37,469 nucleotides of DNA from Mycoplasmatales bacterium (GCA_014238055.1 JABABV010000001.1:248938-286406); one strand, 5' to 3'. Shown: positions 13,629 to 23,920, counted from the first letter of the stretch. The notes: generated from the letters alone by a model not told the origin. Program-made: numbers and translations.

Positions 13629-14610
13629 TAGTATAATTCTCCTCTTTTTTAAAATAATCATTACAAATATTTATTAATTCTTCTAAGCTATTAATTTTAT
13701 ATAATTGATTTTTTATTCTTTTACTATTAGGCATCTTTCGTATGTAATTAACTAAATGACCACGCATTTCTAAAATAGCAGTTTTTTCACCTTTTATTTT
13801 AATTAAATTATTAGCATGTTCAATTATCGTTGCTAAAATAATTTTATTCGTTGGTCTTGGTAAATGTTTTTTATTTTTAATAAAATAATTTATTTCCTCA
13901 AAAATAAAAGGATTCCCTTGAGCGGCGCGACCGATCATAACGCCATCACAACCAGTTTCTTTCATACGACGAATTGCATCTTCAGCAGTTTGAATATCAC
14001 CGTTTCCAATAACTGGAATATTAACTGTTTCTTTAACTTTTTTAATTAAATTTCAATCAGCAAAACCTTTATAAAATTGTGATCGAGTACGGCCATGAAT
14101 TATTATTGCGCTAGCGCCAGCTCGTTCAGCTACTTTAGCAATTTCTACTGCATTAATACTTTCTTCATCTCAACCAGCACGAATTTTAACTGTAACTGGT
14201 TTAGATACAGCTTCTACTACTGATGTGATAATATCTTCAACTTTATCAATATCTCTCAATAAGGCTGATCCAGCTTGAGAACGCAAAGCGATTTTCGGCA
14301 CTGGACAACCCATATTAATATCAATAATATCAGCATTACTATTTTCGTCAACAATTTTAGCGGCTTGTAAAATAGTTTTTTTATCAGATCCAAAAATTTG
14401 CATCGATACTGGATGTTCACCTGGATCGACTTCGATCATTTTTCAAGTTTTTGCGTTACCAGCAATTAATCCCATATCTGAAACCATCTCGGCACAAACT
14501 AACCCAGCTCCGTAGCGTCTTGCTAAAACACGAAAGGCTACGTTAGTAACTCCTGCCATCGGAGCTAAGATGATCGGTGATTCAATTTTTACATTTCCAA
14601 TTTTAAACAT
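13615..14610 (-). CDS. dusB: tRNA-dihydrouridine synthase (DusB family)
   Basis: This flavoenzyme reduces uridines in the tRNA D-loop. It has 331 residues, normal for the family. The TIM barrel opens with PIILAPMAGVTNVAFR, carries the catalytic Cys in INMGCPVPK and has the substrate/FMN elements IIIHGRTRSQFYKG and VIGNGDI with GVMIGRAAQGNPF. TGA codons around 14440 and 14170 encode Trp. ATG at 14610 follows AAAAAAGGAG. The gene ends in TAG at 13615, inside the start of lysS. It is preceded closely by rsmG (16 nt). The tRNA position modified is inferred from the DusB subgroup, not shown by sequence. Confidence 0.93.
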
Positions 14611-14625
14611 AGAGTTACTCCTTTT

Positions 14626-15327
14626 TTAAAGTGGGCTTTTTTTGATTTGTCCAAAATTACGCGGATAGTCATCGTTAGATAATTTAGTTTTTTTTATTAA
14701 TAAATTAGCACGGTAGTCATTATTGCTTCATAAATTTAATTTTTGAATATTATCTACTGTTAAATTTAAAACTATAAAAGCATTACGTGCTTCTGTGATT
14801 TCAGATTCATAGTTTTTACCTTTTAAGGCAATCAATGTTCCTGACAGTTTAATTAAGAAACTAGTTATTTCTAACAAAATAGATAACCTAGCAACTGCTC
14901 TAGAAGTTACAAAATCAAAACTATTCTTTAATTCTTTTAAATCTTCAGCACGTTTATTTAATATCACTACATCTTTTAAATTTAGTTGCTTAACTAATTC
15001 TATTAAAAATTTACAACGCTTATTCATAGGTTCTATTAAAGTTAATTTTAAAGTTGGATTCATAATTTTTAAAGGTATTCCAGGGAACCCTGCCCCAGTA
15101 CCAACATCTGCTAAATTTTTATTAGCAAAATTAATTTTTTCCATAATAATTATACTGTCAAAAAAATGCTTTTCAAACACAGCTTCTTTTTCAATGATTG
15201 CTGTTAAGTTCATTTTTTGATTTCATTCAAATAATAGTTGATAATACGTCTCAAACTGAGAAAGTTGTTGATCGCTAACTATTATCCCTGCTTCAGTTAG
15301 TTTATTTTTAAAATTATTAATAATCAT
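14626..15327 (-). CDS. rsmG: 16S rRNA (guanine-N7)-methyltransferase RsmG (GidB)
   Basis: This SAM-dependent enzyme methylates G527 (E. coli numbering) of 16S rRNA. Its 233 residues are typical. The SAM-binding motif is LADVGTGAGFPGIPLKI, and the family elements FEWNQKMNLTAI and FVTSRAVARL are present; TGA gives the Trp of the first. ATG at 15327 has AGAGG upstream and MIINNFKNKLTEAG as N-terminus. In many bacteria this gene sits beside mnmG/mnmE; here it lies between ftsH and dusB, a local rearrangement. A large inverted repeat occupies the space between ftsH and this gene. Confidence 0.93.
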
Positions 15328-15348
15328 TTCTAAAACCTCTTTACAGAC

Positions 15349-15390
15349 TTAAAGCAGTAAGTCAATAAAATCATTGAATTACTACTTTAA
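15349..15390. repeat. 42-bp imperfect inverted repeat between ftsH and rsmG
   Basis: An 18-base arm (15349-15366) pairs with 15373-15390 around a 6-base loop. Sixteen positions are Watson-Crick; in the minus-strand RNA one further position is a G-U pair and one a mismatch. On the plus strand the hairpin is followed by TTTTTT and resembles a terminator, but no plus-strand gene runs into it. On the minus strand it has no U-tract and falls in the ftsH-rsmG spacer, about 20 nt ahead of the rsmG ATG. It could be an mRNA processing or stability element; function not established. Confidence 0.7.
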
Positions 15391-15418
15391 TTTTTTAATT
15401 AAATATCGATATTGTTAT

Positions 15419-17530
15419 TTATTTTTTATCTTTTGTTTCATCTTTTTTAACTTTTGGAGTTGTTGATTTAGGAGTTGGTTTTGCTGCTACTGGTTTTTTA
15501 ACAGGGGCAGATTCTTCTTTACTTAATCAATTAGTTTCATTAGTAGTTTTTTTATCACTTGAAACTGTTTCTCCATTTACTACTTTAGCTTTTGAAGAAA
15601 CTGATTTAATAGCATCTTCTAATTTAGCTTTTTGAGCAGTTTTAGCTTTCTTCATTGAATTAGCAAGTGAAGAAGGAGGAAGTTTACCATTTTTTTCAAT
15701 GTATTCTATTTCCTCTTTAACTAAAGTTTCTTGTTTGATTAAAGCTTCCGCAATAACGTGTAACAATTTTTTACGTTTTAAGATTATTTCTTTAGCTTTT
15801 TTATAAGCTTCATCAATAATTGATCTAACTTCTTTATCAATTTCAAAAGCGATTTGACCAGAATATTCACGTATTTTTTGGTCTTTACCTAAGAACATAG
15901 AACCTTCTTCACGTTCATATTGAACTGCTCCTAAGTTTGACATACCGTATTGAGTTACCATACGTCTTGCAATATTAGTAGCTTGTTCGATATCGTTGTG
16001 AGCTCCAGTAGAAATTTGGTCATCACCATACATAATTGCTTCAGAGGCACGTCCACCCATGAAAGAAGCAACTGAAGATAATAATTCTAATTTAGTCTTC
16101 GTATATTTTTCTTTTCTAGGCATCATTAAGTTATAACCACCAGCTTGACCACGAGGAATTATCGTTACTTTATGCACGATATTACCGTCAGGTAAACTTA
16201 ATCCAACAACTGCATGTCCAGCTTCATGGAAAGCGATCATTCTTTTTTCTTCAGGAGTGATTATACGTGATACTTTAGCAGGACCAAAGGCAACACGATC
16301 AATCGCTTCATCAATTTCTTCACGATTAATACGAGGGATGTTATTTCTAACAGTTAAAATAGCTGCTTCATTAATAACATTTTCTAATTGAGCTCCTGAG
16401 AACCCAGGTGTTCTAGCTGCAATATTTGCAAAATCAATTGATTCATCGAATTTTTTATTACGAGCATGAACTTCTAAAATAGCTTTACGTTCTTTAATAT
16501 CTGGTAACGGAATCGTAATTAAACGATCGAATCTACCAGGACGCATTAAAGCAGGGTCTAAAACATCAGGACGGTTAGTTGCTCCGATGATTACAACTCC
16601 TTGAGAAGTTGTAAATCCATCCATTTCAGTAAGTAATTGATTTAATGTTTGTTCATTTACTGAAATTTGTCCAGAATTACGTTTTCTACCAGCAGCATCT
16701 AATTCATCGATAAAAATTATACAAGGAGCGTTTTTCTTAGCTTGAGCGAATAAACTTCTTACTCTCGCCATCCCAACTCCAACAAAAATTTCATCAAATT
16801 CAGAACCTGACATTGAGAAGAAAGGTACGCCAGCTTCACCGGCAACAGCTTTAGCTAATAATGTTTTCCCAGTTCCGGGTGCTCCACCTAGTAATACTCC
16901 TTTTGGAATTCTTGCTCCAACACTGAAATATTTAGCTGGATGTTTTAAGAAGTCGACAATCTCTCGAACTTCTTGTTTAGCTTCTTCATTACCAGCAACA
17001 TCAGAAAATTTAACGTTTGATTTTTCTAAACGAGCTTGACTTTTACCAAGTGAAAATGCTTTGTTTCCTCCACTTGACATACGTGTTAATAATCAGAATA
17101 ATATTCCTGAAATTAAAATAAATGGTAATCAAGTAACAAAGAATGTATGGAAGAAAGTAGGCGCTGAGAATGCTTGATAATTAAAATCAATTTTCAAGTT
17201 ATTTAATTCAGTAATAATACTTTGATAGTTAGCGTCCGCTGCTGGTGGTAAACCAACAATAAAACGATGACTAGTTCCGTTAGCATCAACAAATATACCA
17301 GTAATATTATGATATTTAGAGTCGATTACGAATCTACTAAATTTACCTTTTCCTTCACTTACATCTGTCATTCAAATTTGTAATTGAGCTCAAGATACAG
17401 TTGTATTACGAGTTAGCATATAATAAACTAAAAATGCACCAATAATTAATAACGCAACGATCAATATGATTCAGCGATTATTTTTTTTAGCATTTTTATT
17501 GTTTGAACTATTAGTTTTACTATTATTCAT
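15419..17530 (-). CDS. ftsH: ATP-dependent zinc metalloprotease FtsH
   Basis: This membrane-anchored AAA+ protease degrades membrane and regulatory proteins and probably tmRNA-tagged proteins. It has 703 residues. There are two transmembrane helices (about 19-40 and 133-150) with a short outer domain between. The AAA domain carries Walker A GAPGTGKT (216-223), Walker [10 protein letters not shown] and the second region of homology [19 protein letters not shown]. The zinc site HEAGH is at 435-439. After the protease domain a low-complexity Lys/Pro/Thr/Ala-rich tail of about 60 residues (ending DETKDKK) is longer than in many homologues. TGA codons at 17372, 17129 and 15527 encode Trp. ATG at 17530 follows GAGAGGG. 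It sits 38 nt after hpt, the order known in Bacillus (tilS-hpt-ftsH). Confidence 0.96.
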
Positions 17531-17568
17531 ACTTATATTTCCCTCTCAAGATAATATCTAAATTACCT

Positions 17569-18114
17569 TTATTTATATTCTGATTCGTTTAATACTCCAA
17601 CAAATGGTAAGTTACGAAATTTTTCATCAAAATCTAGACCGAATCCTACTAAAAATTTATGAGGAACGTCGAAACCAACTCAGTCAGCTTTTAATTCTAC
17701 TTCTCTTCCAGCTTTTTTATCTAAGAAAGTAACAATTTTGATACTTCTTGGATTTTTTAAATTTAAATATTCAATTACTTTTTTAATAGTTTTTCCTGAA
17801 TCTACAATATCTTCTAAAATAATAATGTCTCTATTAGTAACATCAGTATTAATATCCATTATGATTTTTGTTGTTCCAGAATTTTTGCTTCCTCCCATAT
17901 AAGAAGAAACTGTCATGAATTCCATACTACAATCGATTTCAACATTTTTGAAAACTTCTTGCATTCAAGGAAAACAACCTTTTAAAATCCCTAACATAAT
18001 CGGTTCTCTATCTTTATAATTTTCTTTAATTCATTGAGCTGCTTCAACCGCTCTTTTTTCAATTTGATCATGTGTGATTAAAACTTCTGATACACGAGCA
18101 TCTTTTTGTAACAT
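17569..18114 (-). CDS. hpt: Hypoxanthine(-guanine) phosphoribosyltransferase
   Basis: This purine-salvage enzyme joins hypoxanthine or guanine to PRPP to make IMP or GMP. The 181 residues fit the family. The PRPP-binding loop is [13 protein letters not shown], with the catalytic acidic pair and Asp in it, and the C-terminal element [17 protein letters not shown] matches the base-binding region (its Trp is a TGA at 17680). ATG at 18114 is preceded by AGGAGAA. Its substrate PRPP is made by Prs, encoded in this window, and bases come from DeoD and the nucleoside importer. Gene order tilS-hpt-ftsH is ancestral in Firmicutes. Confidence 0.95.
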
Positions 18115-18210
18115 TATTGTTATTCTCCTAGTTTTATTTATTTCAAATAGTCTTTTTATATAATATAGTAATTCATTATTTATATTTTATATAATGATTA
18201 ATAAATTATA

Positions 18211-19134
18211 TTATTTTTTTTTAATAAAAGCAAGTGATACATTTTTCTTAGTTAAATATATTTGATTACCAATTCTAAATAATTTAGTATGATCTTTTTT
18301 ATTTAAGAAATTACAAATTGCTTTTAATTTTAAACGATTAATTTTAATATCAAAATCATTATTTGTTAAATATAAAAATATTAATTTTTGACGATTTTCT
18401 CAATTATATTTATTAAACGTATCAATATTAAAATTAGTCTTTTTTCATTCTTCATAAATTTCTTTAATTTGATTTTCTAAAATAGTTAATTTTTGATTTT
18501 TGATTAAGTATTTTTCTACTAATTGATCTTTTTCCAAACTAGATAATTTTTCTAATGATTGTCTAATTTTATTACGATCATAAATCGGTAAATAATTACT
18601 ATCATCAATTCCATAACTTATTGCATTTTTTTCTAAATATTTAATAATATCGTTTTTATAAATATTTAATAATGGACGATAAATATGTAAATTAAAATTA
18701 ATCAACTTTTCTCTAATACCATAAAACGAAACTTTACTATTACGAATTTCATCTTGTCAAATAGCAGTTTCTAAAAAATCATCACGATGATGACCAAGAC
18801 ATAAATTATCTATTTTTAACTCTTGACTGATTTTTTGAAAAAAATCATATCTCATACGACGAGCTTTATTTTGAAAATTTTTGAATTGTTCATATTTTTG
18901 ATAACATTTTTGATCAGCATCTAATATAAAAATAGGAATTTTACGTTCCTTACAAAAATCAGTAATTATTTCTTGGTCTCTATTTGATTCTTGGCGTTTA
19001 CGATAATTAACGTGCGCCACTACAAAATCAAATTTATTTTCAAACATAATATCAACTAAAGCCATACTATCAGGCCCGCCTGAACAAGCAACTATATATT
19101 TTTTGCAAATATCTAAATTAGAAAGTTTTAACAT
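18211..19134 (-). CDS. tilS: tRNA(Ile)-lysidine synthase
   Basis: The enzyme modifies C34 of tRNA-Ile (CAU) to lysidine so that AUA is read as Ile, important in such an AT-rich genome. It has 307 residues. The PP-loop is ACSGGPDSMAL (about residue 16), with HVNYRKR and the downstream GHHRDDFLET motif. It is short because the C-terminal domains of E. coli TilS are mostly missing, as in other mollicutes. TGA (Trp) codons occur at about 18757 and 18445. The ATG at 19134 overlaps the pth stop as TAATG, so translation is probably coupled. The 96-nt gap to hpt is AT-rich and may hold an hpt promoter, but no clear -35/-10 pair stands out. Confidence 0.93.
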
Positions 19135-19700
19135 TAGTTAAATTTATTCGATAACTTTACAAAATCACTATCTTTTATAAAGTTATCGATAATATCACAA
19201 GCTATCGTAATAGTTTGATCAACAACTTTAATTTGCTCTTTATTAAATTTTTGCAATACATAGTTAGCAGTGTTTGAAATTCTTTCTTGACCAATACCGA
19301 TTTTTAAACGTTTAATATCTTTAGTGCTTAGATTGTTAATGATATTTTTCATCCCATTTTGGCCGCCGCTAGAACCAGTTTTTCGTAATCTAAATTTACC
19401 GCATAGTAAATCTTTATCATCATAAATTATTAAAATGTTTTCTAATTCAACATCAAAAAACTTTTTAATCTTAACAACAAAGTCACCCGATAAATTCATA
19501 TAAGTTTCTGGTTTAGCTAAAATAACATCGTTATTTAAAATTTTAGTTTTAATAAATTGACCATTGAATTTATTTTTATTTAAAGCTAATGAGTTTTGAT
19601 TTAAATATTTATCAATTGTTCTAAATCCAACATTATGACGTGTGTTTAAAAATTCTTTACCAGGATTACCAAGACCAACTATTAATTTAAGATTATTCAT
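19134..19700 (-). CDS. pth: Peptidyl-tRNA hydrolase
   Basis: Pth recycles peptidyl-tRNA released from stalled ribosomes, a task linked to the tmRNA system also present here. The 188 residues match the family. The N-terminus KLIVGLGNPGKEFLNTRHNVGF contains the tRNA-contacting Asn and the catalytic His of HNVG, and YDDKDL plus GSSGGQNGMKNI follow as expected. The frame is open further upstream, but MNNLKLIVGLGNPG at 19700 is the standard Pth start. It overlaps the end of the HAD gene by 8 nt, and its own stop shares a base with the tilS ATG (TAATG). No in-frame TGA is needed. Confidence 0.95.
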   Translation of the reverse strand: MNNLKLIVGLGNPGKEFLNTRHNVGFRTIDKYLNQNSLALNKNKFNGQFIKTKILNNDVILAKPETYMNLSGDFVVKIKKFFDVELENILIIYDDKDLLCGKFRLRKTGSSGGQNGMKNIINNLSTKDIKRLKIGIGQERISNTANYVLQKFNKEQIKVVDQTITIACDIIDNFIKDSDFVKLSNKFN

Positions 19701-20541
19701 TTTCTTTTTTGGTAGAAAAAACATATTTATTAATAGCGTGTTCGATACCGTGGTCATTATTATTTTTAGTAATCTCATCAGATATCGCTTTAACTTCAGG
19801 TAAAGCATTTCCCATGGCGATTCCTAAATTAGCTAATTTTAACATTTCAATATCATTTTCAGAATCACCAATAGCAACTAAGTTATCAGGTGATAATTTC
19901 ATAGATTCAAGAATTTTTAATATTCCAGTACTTTTATTAATACCTTTAATGCAAAATTCAACAGCACGATCACTACCACGAACAACATAAACAACGTCAG
20001 CAAAACGTGTTTTCATCATTTTAGAAATTTTAGCAGCTCTCTTAACATCGTCAAAATAAATAATTACTTTAACTATATTGTTGTTTTCAATAAAATCTTC
20101 AACATTGTCATCGCTAAGATGAGTTTTGAACTCACCGTAAAATCCTTCAAATAATTGACGTGATTCTTTATCATTTTTATTATCATAAAGATAAGTTTCG
20201 TGTTCACCGTATAAAACAGCAGAAACACTAATTTCACTTAACGCTTTTAAAATTAATTTTGTAATTTTAACATCGTGAGATTGAGAATAAATTAATTTTT
20301 TATTAACAACATCATAAATTTGAGCACCGTTACAACTAACGATATAATCGATTTTACCAATTGCTTCAGCTACGTGAACTGAATTACAATATGATCGTCC
20401 AGTACAAATAACAGTTTTAACACCGTGTTTTTGTAATTCTTGGACACTTTTAATTGTCGAATCTAAAATTTTACGATTATCTGTAATTAAAGTTCCATCA
20501 ACATCAAAAGCCATAATTTTATGTTCTTTATTTTTAACCAT
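19693..20541 (-). CDS. Cof-type HAD-superfamily phosphatase (HAD-IIB)
   Basis: The 282-residue hydrolase has the HAD nucleophile motif I in MAFDVDGTLI (about residue 10), motif II in VICTGRS, and motifs III/IV as the C-terminal Lys and GDSENDIEML with IAMGNA. The large alpha/beta cap between motifs II and III (about residues 85-195) marks the Cof/IIB group. Such enzymes dephosphorylate sugar phosphates, FMN-like compounds or nucleotides; the substrate cannot be named here. The start overlaps prs by 8 nt and the end overlaps pth by 8 nt. In Bacillus the interval between prs and pth is occupied by ctc; here the HAD gene takes that place. Confidence 0.9.
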   Translation of the reverse strand: MVKNKEHKIMAFDVDGTLITDNRKILDSTIKSVQELQKHGVKTVICTGRSYCNSVHVAEAIGKIDYIVSCNGAQIYDVVNKKLIYSQSHDVKITKLILKALSEISVSAVLYGEHETYLYDNKNDKESRQLFEGFYGEFKTHLSDDNVEDFIENNNIVKVIIYFDDVKRAAKISKMMKTRFADVVYVVRGSDRAVEFCIKGINKSTGILKILESMKLSPDNLVAIGDSENDIEMLKLANLGIAMGNALPEVKAISDEITKNNNDHGIEHAINKYVFSTKKENE

Positions 20542-21526
20542 GTTTTTTAATGCTTTCTTTAATTTCTTCGATAATTAATTCGTATTCTTTTGAAATTGAT
20601 TTATTTTCCATCGTTACTTTAATCGTTTTAGCTAGAAAAGGCGCTACTGAAACTATGTTTAATTTATCAAATTTTTGTTCTTTTGAAACTGCTATCGTAT
20701 CAGTAATAACAACTTCCGTTGCTGGAGAATTAGATAATCTTTCTTTAGCAGGCCCTGAAAGTACTCCATGAACTGCTGCGATATAAATATCTTCTGCACC
20801 GATTTCTTTAATTTTTTCAGCTGCCTTAACAATAGTTCCGGCAGTGTCAATCATATCATCAATAATAATACAATTGTAACCTTTAACCTCACCTAAAATT
20901 CCCATTATTTCTGATTGATTTGGTCCGTTACGACGTTTATCAATAACAGCAACTTTAGCATCAAAAATATCAGCTAAAATACGTGCTCGTGATACTCCAC
21001 CTTGATCAGGGGCAACGATCACTAAATTTTTAATACTTTTTTTAGCAAAATATTCCATTAAAACGAATAGACCTTTTAAATCATCTACTGGCATATTAAA
21101 AAATCCTTGAATTTGAGGAGAATGAAAATCGAATGTTATTAATCTAGTCGCACCAGCTGTTTCTAATAAATTAGCAACTAGTCTTGCGGTAATCGGTTGA
21201 CGACCATGAACTTTACGATCTTGACGGGCATATCCATAATAAGGATTAATAACATTTATCGATGATGCTCCTGCTCTTTTTAAAGCATCCATAAAAATTA
21301 ATAATTCCATTAAGTTATCATTAACTGGTTTATTTGTTGATTGAAAAACATAAACATCTTTATTTCGAACAGAATCAGCGGCTACAGTTAAAACTTCACC
21401 ATCAGCAAATTTTGTTATTTTAACTTTACTTAAAGGCATTTCAATAATTTTTGCCGTTTTAGAAGCTAATTCTTCCGAGGCCGATAGAGCGAATAAAACA
21501 GATTCTTTTTTACAATGGTTAATCAT
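20534..21526 (-). CDS. prs: Ribose-phosphate pyrophosphokinase (PRPP synthetase)
   Basis: Prs makes PRPP from ribose 5-phosphate and ATP; PRPP feeds Hpt. Its 330 residues are complete, with no in-frame TGA. Recognisable elements are the ATP flap region FADGEV, NPYYGYARQDRK, the catalytic VVAPDQGGVSRA with Lys-Arg in VIDKRR, and the PRPP loop CIIIDDMIDTAGTI. ATG at 21526 follows AAAAGGAG that overlaps the end of the GlmU-like gene. The glmU-prs adjacency is the same as in Bacillus (gcaD-prs). Confidence 0.96.
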   Translation of the reverse strand: MINHCKKESVLFALSASEELASKTAKIIEMPLSKVKITKFADGEVLTVAADSVRNKDVYVFQSTNKPVNDNLMELLIFMDALKRAGASSINVINPYYGYARQDRKVHGRQPITARLVANLLETAGATRLITFDFHSPQIQGFFNMPVDDLKGLFVLMEYFAKKSIKNLVIVAPDQGGVSRARILADIFDAKVAVIDKRRNGPNQSEIMGILGEVKGYNCIIIDDMIDTAGTIVKAAEKIKEIGAEDIYIAAVHGVLSGPAKERLSNSPATEVVITDTIAVSKEQKFDKLNIVSVAPFLAKTIKVTMENKSISKEYELIIEEIKESIKKHG

Positions 21527-21530
21527 TATT

Positions 21531-22139
21531 TTATAACTCCTTTTCAGTTATTTTTTGAACTCTTGCAAATACTTTAGCTGGTTTTTTAATATCTTTTGTA
21601 ATGGTTGATCCGGCTGCTATAATTACGTTATTACAAATATTAATCGGCGCTATTAAAGAAGCATTACTTCCAATTAAAGAATTAGGTCCTACTGTAGTTT
21701 CGTGACAAGCACCTTCATTATAATTAGCAGTAACTACTCCGGCACCAATTGTTGTATTTTGACCAATAATAGCATCTCCAATAAAACTTTTATGACCAAT
21801 TATAACTTTATTATTAATAGTTGAATTTTTAACTTCACAATATGGACCTACTAAAGTGTTATTTAAAATTTTTGTATTTTTTCTTAAAAATGCATAAACA
21901 CCAATTAAGTTTTCATTGCCAATATGAACATCTTCAATAACACTGCCCATTTGAATAGTATTTTTATTACCAATATTAGTGTTACCCATTATATAAACAT
22001 TGGGATAAATAACATTTTCATTACCAATACAAACGCCTTCAGTGATAAAAACTTTTTCAATATCTATAAATTGATCTAATTTATTTTTAAATTTATTTTT
22101 TAATTCTTCTGAACTAAGGAATATCGGTCTTTTAACCAT
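21531..22139 (-). CDS. Stand-alone GlmU-type left-handed beta-helix acetyltransferase domain
   Basis: At 202 residues this is only the C-terminal half of bifunctional GlmU (about 455 residues). The uridyltransferase domain is absent: residues 1-30 do not carry its LAAG-GTRM loop. Hexapeptide repeats (for example IGNENVI, MGNTNIGNKN) fill residues 35-180. Catalytic positions of the acetyltransferase look conserved by eye against E. coli GlmU: Arg in YAFLRK (R333), Lys in CEVKNS (K351), His in IGHKSFIGDA (H363), then TTIGAGVVTANYN and APINI. So it probably still acetylates glucosamine 1-phosphate. It sits directly before prs, exactly where glmU lies in Bacillus, which supports descent from glmU. 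ATG at 22139 follows TTGGAG. A generic serine/other O-acetyltransferase is a less likely alternative. Confidence 0.8.
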   Translation of the reverse strand: MVKRPIFLSSEELKNKFKNKLDQFIDIEKVFITEGVCIGNENVIYPNVYIMGNTNIGNKNTIQMGSVIEDVHIGNENLIGVYAFLRKNTKILNNTLVGPYCEVKNSTINNKVIIGHKSFIGDAIIGQNTTIGAGVVTANYNEGACHETTVGPNSLIGSNASLIAPINICNNVIIAAGSTITKDIKKPAKVFARVQKITEKEL

Positions 22140-22221
22140 ATTGATTGATCTCCAATTCTTTTATATAACGAATAAATTGTAAATAATTATATAAATTTAT
22201 CTAATTATAAACTAAATTAAA

Positions 22222-23031
22222 TTAAAATATAACTTTTATTTTACTTGGATTAAACATTAAATAACTAGATCCGCTACCAGTTAATAAATATTTAAATTTT
22301 TGATTTTTATATTTTAGTGGAGAATATAATTTATTTACCGGCATCTCTAAATCATTAAAGGCTTTTTTCATAAAGAAAGGTGTTTTCTCTTTAAAATCGT
22401 GGAAAAAATCGCCAAAATTTGTTTGTGGTGGTGGCAGTAAATCAAAAACATCATAAATCTTTTTAGTATTGTGATTTTTCTTTGGCCTTAACAAAATATT
22501 TAAGCAATCTATTCCAGCATCACGATGACGATAAATAAATTTAATATTTGGAAAAGATAATTTTATTGGCTCAACAAATTCTCCATACATACCAACATAA
22601 CAACTTCCTCCTTCAACGAAAAAAGGAACATCGCTACCGATTTTAAATAACATTTCTTTTAATACTTCTTTTTCTCAAGGGATACCTAGTAACGTTGTAA
22701 TTATTTTTGTAGTAGTCACCGCATTAGAAGATCCGCCTCCTAAGCCTCCTCCTATCGGAATTTGCTTAGTAAGCTTAACATCAAAATAACACTTTATTTT
22801 ATAATGTTTTCTTAATAGATTTATTGCTTGTGAAATTGTATTTGGAAAACCTATTTTAGATATATTATAAAATCTATCTACATTTAGATTATTAATTTTT
22901 ATATCTAAAATATCATAAATATTTTTTCGTACTTCGATCATAATTGTTTTTAATTTATGCAATTTTTCATTAGCTAATTTCGGCATAACTCCTAGACCAA
23001 GATTAACTTTAGGGTAACTATACATTTCCAA
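22222..23031 (-). CDS. ispE: 4-diphosphocytidyl-2-C-methyl-D-erythritol kinase
   Basis: This GHMP kinase phosphorylates CDP-methylerythritol in the MEP isoprenoid pathway, using ATP. It has 269 residues, slightly short. The N-terminus YPKVNLGLGV matches the family's AKINLGL. The ATP loop is PIGGGLGGGSSNA (about residues 91-103), FFVEGG matches the substrate region and LLTGSGSS is the third GHMP motif. TGA at 22675 encodes Trp. The start is taken as TTG at 23031, nine nt after AAAGGAG; the ATG two codons later would be 15 nt away. It follows ksgA by 1 nt, the order tatD-rnmV-ksgA-ispE known in Bacillus. The other MEP genes are not in the window. Confidence 0.9.
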
Positions 23032-23032
23032 T

Positions 23033-23881
23033 TTAATCTACTCCTTTAAAAATATCAATTAATTGATTAGTCGTTAATTTTTCTGATCTAATATTTAAAC
23101 TAATATTATTTTTTTCTAACACAGTTTTTATTTTTTCAACTTCATAATAATTTTTTAAGTTATTAATTAAGGTTTTCCTTTTTTGAAGAAATGCTTTTTT
23201 AATAAAACTAATTATTTGTTTTTTATCTAAATTTACAAATTTATCAACTAATTTTATTTCGATAATTGCACTATCTACTTGTGGGATAGGTTGAAAATTA
23301 TCTTTATTTACATCAAATAAAATTTTTGTTTCACTATATAAATTCATGATATTAATAAAAGCATTATTTTTTTTAATGTCTCCAGTTAATTTATTGGCAA
23401 CTTCTTTTTGCACCATTAAAATCATTTTAGTAATTTTAATATTTTGGTTAATTAAAAATAATAAAATTGCTTTAGTAATATAATACGGTAAATTAGCAAT
23501 GACAACTATTTTATTATCGTTTTTAAAATTATCAAAATTATTTTTAAAAAGTTCTAAAAGATTAGTTTTCAAAATATCGGCATTAATAATTTTTGAATTA
23601 TCAAAATATTGACTAACTTCTTCTCGCAATGCAGGTATTAAATCATTATCGATTTCAACACTTAAAATTGGAAGTTTAGTTTTTGCTAATTCTCAAGTTA
23701 AAGCTCCAATTCCAGGACCTATTTCTAATACAAAATTATCATCATTTAACTTTGCTTCTGTAACTATATTTTCGATTATATTATTATTAATAATAAAATT
23801 CTGCCCTAATTTTTTACGAGCATGTAAATTATATTTATTTAAAATTAAATTAGTTCTTTCGACTGTAGCAATTGCTTTCAT
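23033..23881 (-). CDS. ksgA: 16S rRNA dimethyladenosine transferase KsgA (RsmA)
   Basis: KsgA dimethylates two adjacent adenines near the 3' end of 16S rRNA late in small-subunit assembly. It has 282 residues. ARKKLGQNFI, the SAM site FVLEIGPGIGALT, VEIDNDL and the catalytic NLPYYIT are all present, as is the C-terminal helical domain with FLQKRKTLINNL. TGA at about 23693 encodes Trp after GALT. ATG at 23881 is preceded by AAAAAAGAGG. The stop at 23033 is 1 nt from the ispE start codon, so the two are surely co-translated. Confidence 0.95.
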
Positions 23882-23920
23882 AAATAACCTCTTTTTTAAT
23901 TTTAAATATTATCTATTAAT

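Noticed and set aside
15367-15400. Plus-strand intrinsic terminator
   Set aside because: There is no plus-strand gene upstream; kept only as an inverted repeat of unknown role.
19709-19990. Plus-strand ORF opposite the HAD phosphatase
   Set aside because: The minus strand carries a complete HAD protein with all motifs; the plus ORF is antisense shadow.
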